Positions 1 through 8,440 are shown, counted from the stretch's first letter. The stretch: DNA of 64,000 bases from Paenibacillus sp. MMS18-CY102 (GCF_009789195.1 NZ_WSTC01000007.1:124001-188000); one strand, 5' to 3'. Notes: generated by a model not told the origin, from the sequence alone. Program-made: numbers and translations.

Positions 1-545
1 ACAAGAATCAACTGATCGAAAGCCGAAAAATAACGTCTCGCCGCGTCTCCCTCCAGCCCTCGCACATCATCTAAAGTCGTAAGCTTCATGATCTTGCCCA
101 GATACCGCTTCAGAAACTCTGATTCCCTGGACACCGTTTCCGATTTGATTTCATCAGCATGATCACGCAGCCCTCTATTGAGCACTACTCGGGAGTTAGC
201 TATTTTGGCAAAAATAAACGCTCGGGCCAGCCCTACTGCCTCCGTTCCATCCGCCATCTTGTATTGTCTGCGCCTTAATAGCACATTTCCTTTAACCGCA
301 CCCTGAACCCGAGCAAGAAACTGCCCCGATTCTTTGTGAAAAGACAGCGCTACTCCACGCTCCGCACACAGATGCATCAGCGCGGGACTGGCTCCAGCAT
401 GCCCGAATGTTATGATCGCTTCGAGATTATGGATTGGAATACGGAACGCTGGCCGCTCCTCCATTCTCACAACCACATTCTCCCCATCCCGGGCCAAATA
501 GCTATCCGGATTCGTTACATACAGCGTGTTCAACAGCTTACGCAT
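1..545 (-). CDS. cas1: CRISPR-associated integrase Cas1, type I-C (3' part outside window)
   Basis: Cas1 is the integrase subunit that, with Cas2, inserts new spacers at the leader end of the array. About 181 N-terminal residues are visible, starting at the ATG at 545-543. They include the fold typical of the Cas1 N-domain (MRKLLNTLYVTNP, then ITFGHAGASPALMHLC) and the first catalytic Glu in the conserved GLEGDAARRYF stretch close to the window edge. The C-terminal catalytic His and Asp lie outside. The start overlaps the end of cas4 by 8 nt, so it is translated as part of the cas operon. cas2 is expected further left but cannot be seen. Confidence 0.93.
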   Translation of the reverse strand, partial: MRKLLNTLYVTNPDSYLARDGENVVVRMEERPAFRIPIHNLEAIITFGHAGASPALMHLCAERGVALSFHKESGQFLARVQGAVKGNVLLRRRQYKMADGTEAVGLARAFIFAKIANSRVVLNRGLRDHADEIKSETVSRESEFLKRYLGKIMKLTTLDDVRGLEGDAARRYFSAFDQLIL

Positions 546-1233
546 CGCGATCCTCCTTCGATCCCGCAACCAACGTCAGATAATTCTCTAGATACCCGGC
601 GGTACGCTTACCGAGCATTTTGGGCTGGCAGCCTTCATAAAGCGAGCATCGCTCACAGCGTTTGTCATAGGAAGCAACGGGCGTTCTTCCTAAAGCTATC
701 CAATCGTGCATCTCCCCCAGCAGCGTCTCCGCCTGGTTCCTTAGCGATGTATCGATATCAACGCGTGTGCGCCGTTCAATTTCTCCGTAAAATAGCGCGC
801 CTTCCTCGATCTGCACACCGAACATCTCTTCCAGACATAAGGTCTGTACGCATAATTGCAATTCATCGTGAGCGCCTTTCTTCGGCTTGCCGCGCTTATA
901 CTCGATTGGATACGGGCGCCACAGTCCTCTCCTCGCCGGAATAGCAGCGCCTGGCTCCTCCCCCGTACACCGATGAAACTCCACTACATCAGCTACGCCA
1001 TAAACGCCGAGCCGATGAGAAACAAGCGGCATGGAGCGCGCAATAATGAGATCGCCCCGTTTTTCGCCGATGCAGGGGTTGTCCGCTTTCTCGTGCAGCC
1101 GCTGGCCTTCGAATGTCAGCACATTGTCCGACCAGTACTGCTCGATATGAATGAGTGCCCATTGCCTTTTGCAGAAAGCGTAGTGTTGGATGCCTGACAG
1201 CATCAGATAATCATCTTCGTGTCTATCTGCCAT
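538..1233 (-). CDS. cas4: CRISPR-associated exonuclease Cas4 (type I-C)
   Basis: Cas4 is a RecB-family, iron-sulfur nuclease that trims prespacers and helps select the PAM during adaptation. The 231-residue protein has the expected lone Cys near the N-terminus (HYAFCKRQW) and the C-terminal cluster CERCSLYEGC, together the four Fe-S ligands, plus the nuclease-core segment PIEYKRGKPKKG and the QLCVQTLCLEEMF helix. I start it at the ATG at 1233 because the longer upstream reading (to 1275) lies wholly inside cas7c. It overlaps cas7c by 11 nt and cas1 by 8 nt, showing tight translational coupling. Confidence 0.93.
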   Translation of the reverse strand: MADRHEDDYLMLSGIQHYAFCKRQWALIHIEQYWSDNVLTFEGQRLHEKADNPCIGEKRGDLIIARSMPLVSHRLGVYGVADVVEFHRCTGEEPGAAIPARRGLWRPYPIEYKRGKPKKGAHDELQLCVQTLCLEEMFGVQIEEGALFYGEIERRTRVDIDTSLRNQAETLLGEMHDWIALGRTPVASYDKRCERCSLYEGCQPKMLGKRTAGYLENYLTLVAGSKEDRDA

Positions 1234-2083
1234 CAAGCTGCTCAACCTGCAGTCCTTCCAACGGCTGAATGACAAACTGATAATCCGTGTAGGATCGTGG
1301 CTCGGCAGCTAACCGCTCTACCAGCAAAGATCGGTGCACTTTAGCCGACGAGTACTGCCCCAGTTTAGAACGATGCTCCCACCAATACACATGATGAATC
1401 TCCATACTGCCTTCCGGTCGCGCAGATGAAGCATCATTTTCAAAGAGTGAGATAAGCGCTTCTTTCACCTTAATAGCATCACCATTCGTAAATCCGGTCT
1501 TTTCTGCTAATTGGGGGTTGATACTGCCATAAAAAATATATACACCCGAATCAACACGATGCTTCATCCCCATCGTATCCGATCCCTTACTCGGTCCCGG
1601 TTCAGAGTTAACACTTTTTGTGATTTGCACACTTGCAATATCAATCGGATCAATACTAGTGGCAGTATGAATCGATACTGGCCCACGCACACCGACGGAA
1701 ACACCCGACCCTTTATCCGCCTTAAACGCGAATACTTGACCAAAGCTGCGAACATCAATCCATTCCTGACAAGCAATTCGAGCAAAATCATCATTGGAGA
1801 CTGTCTTGGATTTAAACATCTTCCCCAGTTCAATATTTGCTTCCGCACGTTCTCTTAAGCTGCCGAACTCATCCACTTTACGGTCATTGGACTGGACAAA
1901 TATCGATTCTCCCATGTCCTGCAGCCGATTGCGAATTTTCCGTTTAAGTGCAACATCAGATATTTCCCCATGCCCATCATAGTTTTGCCGCGGACGATTG
2001 CCATTCAGCGGGTCCCCATTCGGATTAGCCTTAGTCACGGACAATACGACAGCAAAATCAATTTTATGATTCAATGTGGTCAT
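1223..2083 (-). CDS. cas7: Type I-C Cascade backbone protein Cas7c (Csd2)
   Basis: Cas7 subunits polymerise along the crRNA to form the backbone of the Cascade complex. The 286-residue product begins [32 protein letters not shown], with the NPNGDP/NRPR signature of the Csd2 family, and contains the RSFGQVFAF segment. The start at 2083 is chosen because an AGAGGAGAG ribosome site lies just upstream and Csd2 proteins begin here; the reading continues open to 2242 inside cas8c without family similarity. The gene overlaps cas8c by 20 nt. In complexes of this kind each sixth base of the guide is flipped out by Cas7, relevant to the guide match described at 4766-4802. Confidence 0.95.
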   Translation of the reverse strand: MTTLNHKIDFAVVLSVTKANPNGDPLNGNRPRQNYDGHGEISDVALKRKIRNRLQDMGESIFVQSNDRKVDEFGSLRERAEANIELGKMFKSKTVSNDDFARIACQEWIDVRSFGQVFAFKADKGSGVSVGVRGPVSIHTATSIDPIDIASVQITKSVNSEPGPSKGSDTMGMKHRVDSGVYIFYGSINPQLAEKTGFTNGDAIKVKEALISLFENDASSARPEGSMEIHHVYWWEHRSKLGQYSSAKVHRSLLVERLAAEPRSYTDYQFVIQPLEGLQVEQLDGR

Positions 2084-3995
2084 CTTTAATCTCTCCTCTG
2101 AGTTCAGATTGTTGCGTTTGCTGAGCTGCCGCTTTCGGTGGATACAGCGCGTGCCTTTGGCTGTAATAACCAAGCAGGTAGATATTGGACAACGGCTTGT
2201 TCGTAAAGCTTTCGATAGGCAATCGAGAGCCGATCTCGTCAATCAACTTGACCCATTTGGTAGCCCTAACTCCTAATTTAGCCTGGTAAGGCTGTAAGCT
2301 AGCTTGTATCGTCTCCCAAGTTCGAGCCGGATGTCTTGAGAAAGCATTCATATAACGAATGGCATTGGTAGCTCGTTTCTCGTCTTCCAAAGCAAAACGT
2401 TCAAACACGTCAGCGACAGCCAATAAACGGCCGAATAAATAACTCCGATCATCAATACTTTCATCTAACGCCACATCTAATCTCTCCCGTCTATTAATTA
2501 ATGAACACGCAATACTCAGCGTCTTCTCCCACTCCCAGCTTTCTATTGCAAGCGGGTTCGATGCTCGGCGTGCCGCACTCGAGACGATATCCTGCGGTAT
2601 TGACCGACCATCAATAATGCAAGGAAGCATTCGTTCCATTAAGCCTTTGACCACTTTCTCACTGGCTTTGGGCCCGTATGCGGCAAAAGCTATATCCTTC
2701 GTAGCCGGCGCCCCATAATATTGCACAGCCTTCCCTATGTCATCTTTTCGATATCGATGCAGCCACATGCAGGACGAGTGCCAGTCTATCAGCCTATTGA
2801 TATAAATTTCTTTATCCATGTTACGGTAGTACAATACTGCCATCCGTCCCGTAGTAGCGGAATCAAGCACTAGAATGTTAACTTTCACATGCGGATTGGC
2901 AATCCGTCCGCGATAGCCGTCCAATGCTTTAGCGAACTGTTTAGCGTATTCTGGATTGGTATAAGAGATAGCTTTACTAACCTCAGCTTCCTCTTCCCCG
3001 TAGTCAAAAAAACCATCGTCCGGATCAAGTTGATCCAGTTCTTCATTCCCCCAAGTTAGAAAAACACGCTGGTCAATCATTTTACCTTGGCGGTTAATCA
3101 GCCATTTAAGCGCATTATGCGCCTTCTGGGAAACTTCGTAGCTAATGTTGGCCGCCTCGCCACTCTCCGCAAACCGCCCGCGGTACGTGAACCCGCTCGT
3201 ATCATTGGAGGAGATCAGCTTCGCCTTATCAGCCGCATTCCTGATTTTGTTGGCATGCTTCTCCGTAGCCGGGAGTGATTTCCCCGTAACGTAACAGAGA
3301 TCCTCGTCTCCCAAACGCTCATTGTAATAACATATAAATGATTGATACATCTCCGGGTCTTTCCAGACTGGAATATGGATTTTTTTGTCAGGTGAATACA
3401 CATCAAACCTCACGAACGCACTCGTCTGTTCCCCGGCAACTGCCGAGAAGATAGGCGGCTTGTCCCCATAATGTTGTTCGGCTTGCTTGTCCCATTTGTC
3501 TATGAGTTTCTTGTTGGAGTCAATGTAGAGGATTCTTGGGTGGTGTTGCACGAGGTCTTCGATTAATCTTCCTTGGCGCAAATAAGCGTAGATGCTCTTT
3601 AATTTTGGAGTCGCGTAAGGTGACTCCGCCCAAGCTGCTAGCTGTTGGATGTAGTGGGGGAAAGGCTCTTCTTTTTTAATTTGCCCGCCATATGCAACAT
3701 AGTCTCCCGCAACATAGCTTAACTTGTCGTGAAGCGGGTAAGGTGCAATTTTCGAGCCTGCACGGCTGGCGGAGTCTTCCGTACATGGAATCAGTGTATT
3801 CGCATTGTTCTTATCAATAACTGTAGCAGAATGAAACTCGCCCGACTCAGTAATAAGCACTTCAATATGAGCATTTTGCGTCGTATGTGAAACCGGAAGC
3901 AAGGTATATTCCCTTTCGTTACGTGTGAGTTCAATAACGCCCACTTGATCCGAATTGGATTTGTAGGTGTTATATAAATTGAGCAACCAGCTCAT
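2064..3995 (-). CDS. cas8c: Type I-C Cascade large subunit Cas8c (Csd1)
   Basis: Cas8c is the large subunit of type I-C Cascade; it recognises the PAM and recruits Cas3. The 643-residue protein starts [14 protein letters not shown], shows the [22 protein letters not shown] segment common in Csd1, and ends with the [17 protein letters not shown] motif typical of the family C-terminus. Length is within the usual 560-650 range. In type I-C an internal start within cas8c commonly also yields a small subunit (Cas11c); I could not fix such a start by eye. It begins in an ATGA overlap with cas5c, so expression is coupled. Confidence 0.95.
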   Translation of the reverse strand: MSWLLNLYNTYKSNSDQVGVIELTRNEREYTLLPVSHTTQNAHIEVLITESGEFHSATVIDKNNANTLIPCTEDSASRAGSKIAPYPLHDKLSYVAGDYVAYGGQIKKEEPFPHYIQQLAAWAESPYATPKLKSIYAYLRQGRLIEDLVQHHPRILYIDSNKKLIDKWDKQAEQHYGDKPPIFSAVAGEQTSAFVRFDVYSPDKKIHIPVWKDPEMYQSFICYYNERLGDEDLCYVTGKSLPATEKHANKIRNAADKAKLISSNDTSGFTYRGRFAESGEAANISYEVSQKAHNALKWLINRQGKMIDQRVFLTWGNEELDQLDPDDGFFDYGEEEAEVSKAISYTNPEYAKQFAKALDGYRGRIANPHVKVNILVLDSATTGRMAVLYYRNMDKEIYINRLIDWHSSCMWLHRYRKDDIGKAVQYYGAPATKDIAFAAYGPKASEKVVKGLMERMLPCIIDGRSIPQDIVSSAARRASNPLAIESWEWEKTLSIACSLINRRERLDVALDESIDDRSYLFGRLLAVADVFERFALEDEKRATNAIRYMNAFSRHPARTWETIQASLQPYQAKLGVRATKWVKLIDEIGSRLPIESFTNKPLSNIYLLGYYSQRHALYPPKAAAQQTQQSELRGEIKDDHIES

Positions 3996-4711
3996 GAACT
4001 CCCCTCCGCTTCCAACTGCGCAAATAATTCATCAGCAGACGTGACAGAGTGTTGGTCAAAGTGCTTGGACTCCATTTTGGATACTACGCGTACTTGACTG
4101 CAAGCTTCAGGTCGGTCGAACTGAATAACGCCGTTTCTCATAACGGGATTCCACAGCCGTACCTCTAACTGGTTTCGGCCCGTTTCATCTGGGTAATTTA
4201 ATCCATGTACCATATTTCCGAAATGCAATTCGCCATAATTGTCATAGAAGCCGTCACCCTCGCCAAAAACACACGGCTCTACATAAGCTTGGCATTCTCG
4301 CGTTCCAAGGTATATATCTCTTCGCCCTCCGGCATGCAGTGAACGTTTAAGGATATTGTGATGCTTATTTTCGTTGCGATCGTATGCGAGATCCGGTCGA
4401 TGCAGATTGAAATCGAAATGGGCTCGGACTTGATAGCGAGGCGATCTTAAATAAGTGTAGTTAGCCAATGTATTGCCTCCGCCGTACTCCAACGGTCGGA
4501 TTCCTTTAGACTCCATACGAATTGGATTCATAACTCTAACCTCATCCACAATGATGAGCAGAGTCGGTTTCCAATATATAGACTCAACTATCCCTTTTAG
4601 CGCCTGGTAGGAAGGAATCTGATAGCTTAGTTTTTCCCCTCCAAGCTTAGTCAATGGGTCTGTAAACAAGGCATACTCCCCATAAACAACAAATTCAATT
4701 CCGTTTCGCAC
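3992..4711 (-). CDS. cas5c: Type I-C crRNA endonuclease and Cascade subunit Cas5c (Cas5d)
   Basis: In type I-C there is no Cas6; Cas5c cuts pre-crRNA at the repeat hairpin and stays on the 5' handle. I start the gene at the GTG at 4711, 7 nt after a perfect GGAGG (4719-4723); the open frame reaches an ATG at 4744 but that has no ribosome site. With this start ([19 protein letters not shown]) the catalytic residues known from Bacillus halodurans Cas5d fall exactly at Tyr46, Lys116 and His117, which supports both start and activity. The product has 239 residues. It overlaps cas8c by ATGA. The promoter region upstream carries the protospacer-like site described at 4766-4802. Confidence 0.96.
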   Translation of the reverse strand: MRNGIEFVVYGEYALFTDPLTKLGGEKLSYQIPSYQALKGIVESIYWKPTLLIIVDEVRVMNPIRMESKGIRPLEYGGGNTLANYTYLRSPRYQVRAHFDFNLHRPDLAYDRNENKHHNILKRSLHAGGRRDIYLGTRECQAYVEPCVFGEGDGFYDNYGELHFGNMVHGLNYPDETGRNQLEVRLWNPVMRNGVIQFDRPEACSQVRVVSKMESKHFDQHSVTSADELFAQLEAEGSS

Positions 4712-4748
4712 ACCAACACCTCCTTTTTTCTGAATTTCCAACATCTGT

Positions 4749-4778
4749 ATCTTAACTAAGAAATGAACTTTTCGTCAA
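4749..4778 (-). promoter_or_regulatory. Predicted promoter of cas5c-cas8c-cas7-cas4-cas1
   Basis: On the minus strand a -35 TTGACG (4778-4773) and a -10 TAAGAT (4754-4749) are 18 nt apart, placing the start of transcription near 4742, about 30 nt before the cas5c GTG. A second possible -10, TATAAT, lies further upstream at 4798-4793 but lacks a clear -35. Both elements fall within the sequence matched by the small RNA guide. Inferred from sequence only. Confidence 0.55.
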
Positions 4779-4802
4779 TATGCATTTAAGACATTATATG
4801 AA
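4766..4802 (-). promoter_or_regulatory. Protospacer-like target with TTC PAM in the cas5c promoter
   Basis: On the minus strand TTC (4802-4800) is followed by ATATAATGTCT (4799-4789), identical to the first 11 nt after the degenerate repeat at 4838-4866. Guide position 12 mismatches and positions 13-17 (AAATG) match again, so 16 of the first 17 positions agree; beyond that they diverge. TTC is the usual type I-C PAM. A 34-nt footprint from 4799 to 4766 would cover the TATAAT at 4798-4793 and the -35 TTGACG of the predicted cas5c promoter. Confidence 0.75.
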
Positions 4803-4823
4803 TTCCTTCGATAAGTACGTTTG

Positions 4824-4832
4824 TGCTATAAT
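4824..4832 (+). promoter_or_regulatory. Extended -10 promoter of the crRNA-like RNA
   Basis: TGCTATAAT is a perfect extended -10 (TGnTATAAT). The start would fall near 4839, at the first bases of the degenerate repeat. No good -35 is seen, as is common for extended -10 promoters. It points away from cas5c, toward the 3' end of cas3. Confidence 0.7.
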
Positions 4833-4837
4833 TAACC

Positions 4838-4866
4838 GTCGCTGCCTTCTTAGCGTGGATTGAAAC
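4838..4866 (+). repeat. Solitary degenerate CRISPR repeat
   Basis: This 29-nt element runs in the opposite direction to the cas genes. Its last 12 nt (GTGGATTGAAAC) are identical to the processed end of the array repeat, only one of the last 15 positions differs, and its first part GTCGCT resembles the repeat start GTCACT. The loop region is shortened and changed. There is no second clear repeat after it; the terminator takes that place. Confidence 0.9.
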
Positions 4867-4884
4867 ATATAATGTCTGAAATGA

Positions 4885-4917
4885 GAAACCTATCTTTCAT
4901 CAGATAGGTTTCATTTT
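4885..4917 (+). terminator. Rho-independent terminator of the crRNA-like RNA
   Basis: A perfect 11-bp stem (GAAACCTATCT, 4885-4895, with AGATAGGTTTC, 4902-4912) with a 6-nt loop is followed by ATTTTT. The T-run lies on the plus-strand side, so it ends the small RNA before it enters cas3. It sits right after the cas3 stop codon on the other strand. Confidence 0.9.
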
Positions 4918-7353
4918 TCACCATAGGTATAGTCCCCACTCGCCGTTATTTTCAATGTTTACCCCATAATCCTCGTTGTAAGCCGTCTCCTTAAGTGCTA
5001 ACACATTCCCTTCCAGCAATGGGATCAGAGCATTATCCTTCTCCAATTGTTTCAGTTCATGATCGAACAAGTTAACCGTATACCTCTGTGCTTTACGAAA
5101 AGCCTTTGACAAATTTGAAATTGAAATCGAACCATTCAAGCAAGCTATTATTTTTTTGCCTTCCTCATCAAAGGGCACAATCACCGAAGTCGTCGGACTG
5201 TCAATTACCCGGAAATTATTCGCTCCTGTACGATAACTGTTGACGTTAAAAAGCGATAACGGCTCCTCTCGATTATGCTTGTATGCTTGCGCCCTTGTCT
5301 TTCTAGGAGAATACAACAGGTCCGTCATATTCTGCTGAAGACTTGGAATGAAATAGTTTAACTTGATTTGAAAGGCCGTATAGAACGCTTTGAAATAATG
5401 TTCCATCGCTTGGACAGACAGCACATGGCCCCCATGACAATTTGCTTCACGTTTAAGATCCTTTAACATTCGAAGTGTTATTTTTTTGCCTTCCGCTATT
5501 TCGGGCAAATTAGATAACTTTTCCTCTGCATGATCAATAATGTAGACATTTTGCAGTTTGTATTCCCTATGGCGATTACATCGTCCTGCAGCCTGCGCAA
5601 TGGAATCGAGACCTGCAAGTGACCGAATGACGCAGTTAAAACTAATATCAACCCCAGCCTCAATTAGCTGTGTGCTAACACAAACAACTGGCTCTTTATC
5701 GTCTAGATGCTGTCGAACTTTATCCAGAATGCCTTTTCGATGCGCTGCGCACATGCCAGTGCTTAGGTGATAAACAGCGGCAGCGGCTTGAAGGTTAGCA
5801 AGTTCTTGATAAAGACGCTTTACTACTGTTTTGGTGTTTAGAACAACCAATACACTGCCTCGCTCTTGCACAGCCTTAACAACGAACTGTGCTAAACGGA
5901 CCGTATTATAGCTCTCCTCCGAAGCAAGATCGATAACCTCTACCCTTTTGAACTCATCGGAAATGTTGTGTAAATCGGAAATAATCTCCGACCCCTCAGA
6001 TAAATCCAGTTGTTGATCAACGAAGCCAAGGGCGGGCTGTGTGGCTGTACATAATATGAGACTCGAATACCCAAAATCTTTTAATAAATTAAGTGCACGG
6101 TTAAACAACGAAATACAATGCACCGGCACCTTTTGCACTTCGTCGAAAACAATAACCGCCTCAGTAAGATTATGCAGCCTCCGGACATTCCTGTATCCCT
6201 TGGCATATAGAATATTGAGAAACTGAACCATAGTCGTAAAAATAATAGGCGCATCCCAGTTATCTTTCGCTAACCGCAATTTCTGGCCGACGTTAACGAT
6301 CCCATCCTCGAATTCATCATCTTCTTCATCAGTGTTATCAACAACATTAGAATGGTCTTCCAAAACATTAAATCGATCTTCTACAATACGTCGAACCTCA
6401 TCAGCGTTTTGTTCAATAATTGTTGTATATGGCACAACATAAATAATGTGCTTTTTCTTGAATTCCAGAGCATGCTTTAATGCATAACGTAAGCTGGCTA
6501 GCGTCTTCCCCCCACCAGTTGGGATTGACAATGTATATATACCTGATGGCCGGCGTGCAAATTGATCGCATTGATCGGACATGGCTCTTCGAAGCCGATT
6601 AATCGCTGTTTGGGCATATGGGCTCTCTTGCAAGTCATTAATATGACAAATCAATCTCTCGTAATAGGTTTGGAATCTATTTAGCTGAACTGACTCTTGC
6701 CTTTCCGTATCATCCTCCTCGTTTTCTTCGAACAAACGTGCATCAGTATGATCTGCATCTACTAAAGCGCTAAATACATACTTAGTTAAAAACAGCAGTT
6801 TACTTTCCAAATGCTCCATAGAGTTTTTTCTTAAGTACGTCACCAGTTCAGCAGCAGCTTGCTTGATATATTCCTCTATTTCCACCTGAGTCATAGCCCG
6901 TTGATAAAAGAGAGCCAATATGTCTTCCAAATCATCTACTGGCTTGTCTCGAACACGACTAAGATAGGGCGACTCTAAATCCAGACTGAGATAATCATGA
7001 AGATAAGAATGGTGTGAAATCACAGAGTTTCCGACTATCTCGGAAAGCATATAAAGATGTTGATTACGGGGCATTCTTTGAACGTACTTATGAAGAAATT
7101 TACCACCCGCAGTGGAATGGTCCACACTCCCCCTCGTCGGAGGGGAGTCAGGATTATCAGCAGCTTTACGAATATAAGTTTGAAACTGCTCCGAGTATTT
7201 CCCCATGTCATGCAACATACCTGCTAGTCCCGCTATATGTGTAATCCCGATCTTATTTCCGATGAACTCTGCCCGTTTCCGAACATTATGCAGATGTTCT
7301 TCAATCGTTTGAGCTACTCTATCACTCTTGCGAATATGGGCAATATAATTCAT
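4918..7353 (-). CDS. cas3: CRISPR-associated nuclease-helicase Cas3 (type I-C)
   Basis: Cas3 is recruited to Cascade-bound DNA, nicks it with its HD domain and unwinds and degrades it with its helicase. The 811-residue protein has the HD nuclease at the N-terminus (HLHN near residue 20, HDMGKYS near 48, DHS near 78), then an SF2 helicase with Walker A PTGGGKT, the FDEVQK box in place of DExH, the LCTATQPAL motif III and the motif VI segment QAAGRCNRH. An 8-nt-spaced GGAGGG precedes the ATG at 7353. It is separated from cas5c by the 206-nt gap with the antisense small RNA, so it may be controlled apart from the Cascade genes. Confidence 0.96.
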   Translation of the reverse strand: MNYIAHIRKSDRVAQTIEEHLHNVRKRAEFIGNKIGITHIAGLAGMLHDMGKYSEQFQTYIRKAADNPDSPPTRGSVDHSTAGGKFLHKYVQRMPRNQHLYMLSEIVGNSVISHHSYLHDYLSLDLESPYLSRVRDKPVDDLEDILALFYQRAMTQVEIEEYIKQAAAELVTYLRKNSMEHLESKLLFLTKYVFSALVDADHTDARLFEENEEDDTERQESVQLNRFQTYYERLICHINDLQESPYAQTAINRLRRAMSDQCDQFARRPSGIYTLSIPTGGGKTLASLRYALKHALEFKKKHIIYVVPYTTIIEQNADEVRRIVEDRFNVLEDHSNVVDNTDEEDDEFEDGIVNVGQKLRLAKDNWDAPIIFTTMVQFLNILYAKGYRNVRRLHNLTEAVIVFDEVQKVPVHCISLFNRALNLLKDFGYSSLILCTATQPALGFVDQQLDLSEGSEIISDLHNISDEFKRVEVIDLASEESYNTVRLAQFVVKAVQERGSVLVVLNTKTVVKRLYQELANLQAAAAVYHLSTGMCAAHRKGILDKVRQHLDDKEPVVCVSTQLIEAGVDISFNCVIRSLAGLDSIAQAAGRCNRHREYKLQNVYIIDHAEEKLSNLPEIAEGKKITLRMLKDLKREANCHGGHVLSVQAMEHYFKAFYTAFQIKLNYFIPSLQQNMTDLLYSPRKTRAQAYKHNREEPLSLFNVNSYRTGANNFRVIDSPTTSVIVPFDEEGKKIIACLNGSISISNLSKAFRKAQRYTVNLFDHELKQLEKDNALIPLLEGNVLALKETAYNEDYGVNIENNGEWGLYLW

Positions 7354-7393
7354 TACACCAGCCCTCCGATCGATTATTTAAATCACCACATTT

Positions 7394-7429
7394 GTTTCAA
7401 AACTATATCGGTTTGCCATAAAGAGCGAC
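7394..7429 (-). repeat. Possible highly degenerate CRISPR repeat upstream of cas3
   Basis: The plus strand begins GTTTCAA and ends GAGCGAC, matching the outer ends of the array repeat (its last degenerate copy also ends GAGCGAC). The middle is unrelated and the unit is 36 nt rather than 32. The gap to the next repeat (7430-7464) is 35 nt, exactly a spacer length. It may be a decayed trailer-end repeat; on the minus strand its TTGAAA end could act as a -35 for cas3 with AATAAT 16 nt downstream. Chance similarity is possible. Confidence 0.4.
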
Positions 7430-7464
7430 TCATCTAGAATAACCACGCTTCGCACAATATTATG

Positions 7465-8296
7465 ATTCAACTCATGCCCCCTGCACGGGGAGCGACATGG
7501 TGACTACGCACTATTTTCTCGCCCAGAGATGTTTCAATCCACGCTCCCGCACAGGGAGTGACGCCTCTTTACCGCAAGCCACACACACGTCAATTTTGTT
7601 TCAATCCACACTCCCGCACGGGGAGTGACGAAACGCCGTTGTTGTAGAGCGCGATCGTGATAGGGTTTCAATCCACACTCCCGCACGGGGAGTGACGCGC
7701 AAATTCAAATTCAAAGGAGCAAATAAAAATGTTTCAATCCACACTCCCGCACGGGGAGTGACGCAGATCGGAACGCAGTCAAGTTGAGCTCAAGATCGTT
7801 TCAATCCACACTCCCGCACGGGGAGTGACTCGGATGGTTCGTTATTACAGTAACAGCGGTTGATGGTTTCAATCCACACTCCCGCACGGGGAGTGACCGT
7901 AACATTGGCACAGGCGGGATTGGAAAGCGGATGGTTTCAATCCACACTCCCGCACGGGGAGTGACAACAACTGTACCTATCGAATACCAAACAAGAGGCG
8001 TTTCAATCCACACTCCCGCACGGGGAGTGACGGGACGCCCAGGTAAAACAAAACCCGGACGTTGTGGTTTCAATCCACACTCCCGCACGGGGAGTGACTT
8101 TTTAGTTAGCATAAAGATTGCGACGAAGATAGGTTTCAATCCACACTCCCGCACGGGGAGTGACGTCGCGGGATATGCGACCGATCCCCAATACCCGACG
8201 TTTCAATCCACACTCCCGCACGGGGAGTGACTTTTTAGCCTCCCTTCGTTATCATCCTTTAGCGGTTTCAATCCACACTCCCGCACGGGGAGTGAC
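7465..8296 (-). CRISPR. Type I-C CRISPR array, 13 repeats and 12 spacers
   Basis: The 32-nt repeat reads GTTTCAATCC at its left and GGGGAGTGAC at its right on the plus strand, the reverse complement of the usual I-C repeat that ends ATTGAAAC. Repeats begin at 7465 (degenerate), 7531 (two changes), 7598, 7665, 7731, 7798, 7866, 7934, 8000, 8067, 8133, 8200 and 8265. Spacers are 33-36 nt and all different. The array is transcribed leftwards toward cas3: the decayed copies lie at the left (trailer) end, so the leader is at the right. Apparent reading frames across the array are repeat artefacts. Confidence 0.98.
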
Positions 8297-8440
8297 AGCA
8301 CCCTCTCCAACCCCCTATTAAATCAAGGTTTTCAGGGTACATTTCGCGAACCTCGAAAATAACCTCTTCAAAAGTTCATCGATTTCCAATCCAATCCCCG
8401 CAAACCCATTAACAGCGGGCTGCGCGAACCTCCTAGGGAA
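8297..8440 (-). promoter_or_regulatory. CRISPR leader
   Basis: This is the AT-richer non-coding stretch next to the intact end of the array. It carries CGCGAACCTC twice (8345-8354 and 8423-8432), 78 nt apart, and the inverted core AGGTTCGC at 8455-8462 just beyond. Such repeats in a leader are candidates for integration or promoter signals. I could not identify a convincing -35/-10 for the pre-crRNA. Confidence 0.7.

Larger units (their letters stand above)
4838..4918 (+). ncRNA. crRNA-like regulatory RNA (CreR-type candidate)
   Basis: A roughly 80-nt transcription unit lies antisense to the cas operon in the gap between cas3 and cas5c. It holds, in order, an extended -10 promoter, a single degenerate CRISPR repeat (4838-4866), a guide starting ATATAATGTCTGAAATG (4867 on), and a rho-independent terminator (4885-4917). 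The repeat keeps the 3' GTGGATTGAAAC of the array repeat unchanged and a 5-bp hairpin (4840-4844 with 4851-4855), so Cas5c could process it to give a normal 5' handle. The guide matches the cas5c promoter beside a TTC PAM with limited complementarity, which should allow binding but not Cas3 cleavage. Known CreR RNAs guide Cascade to repress cas promoters in this way. That this one does so is inference; the sequence elements are directly seen. Confidence 0.8.

Noticed and set aside
336-1197. Plus-strand frames opposite cas1 and cas4
   Set aside because: They lie antisense to clear cas genes, lack family patterns and have no ribosome site.
4918-4990. The hairpin at 4885-4917 as the terminator of cas3
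   Set aside because: The T-run is on the plus-strand side; on the cas3 strand the stem is followed by mixed sequence, so it belongs to the small RNA.
7801-8230. Reading frames across the CRISPR array on both strands (products with repeated RECGLKP or SIHTPARG)
   Set aside because: They are translations of the 32-nt repeats and have no ribosome sites.
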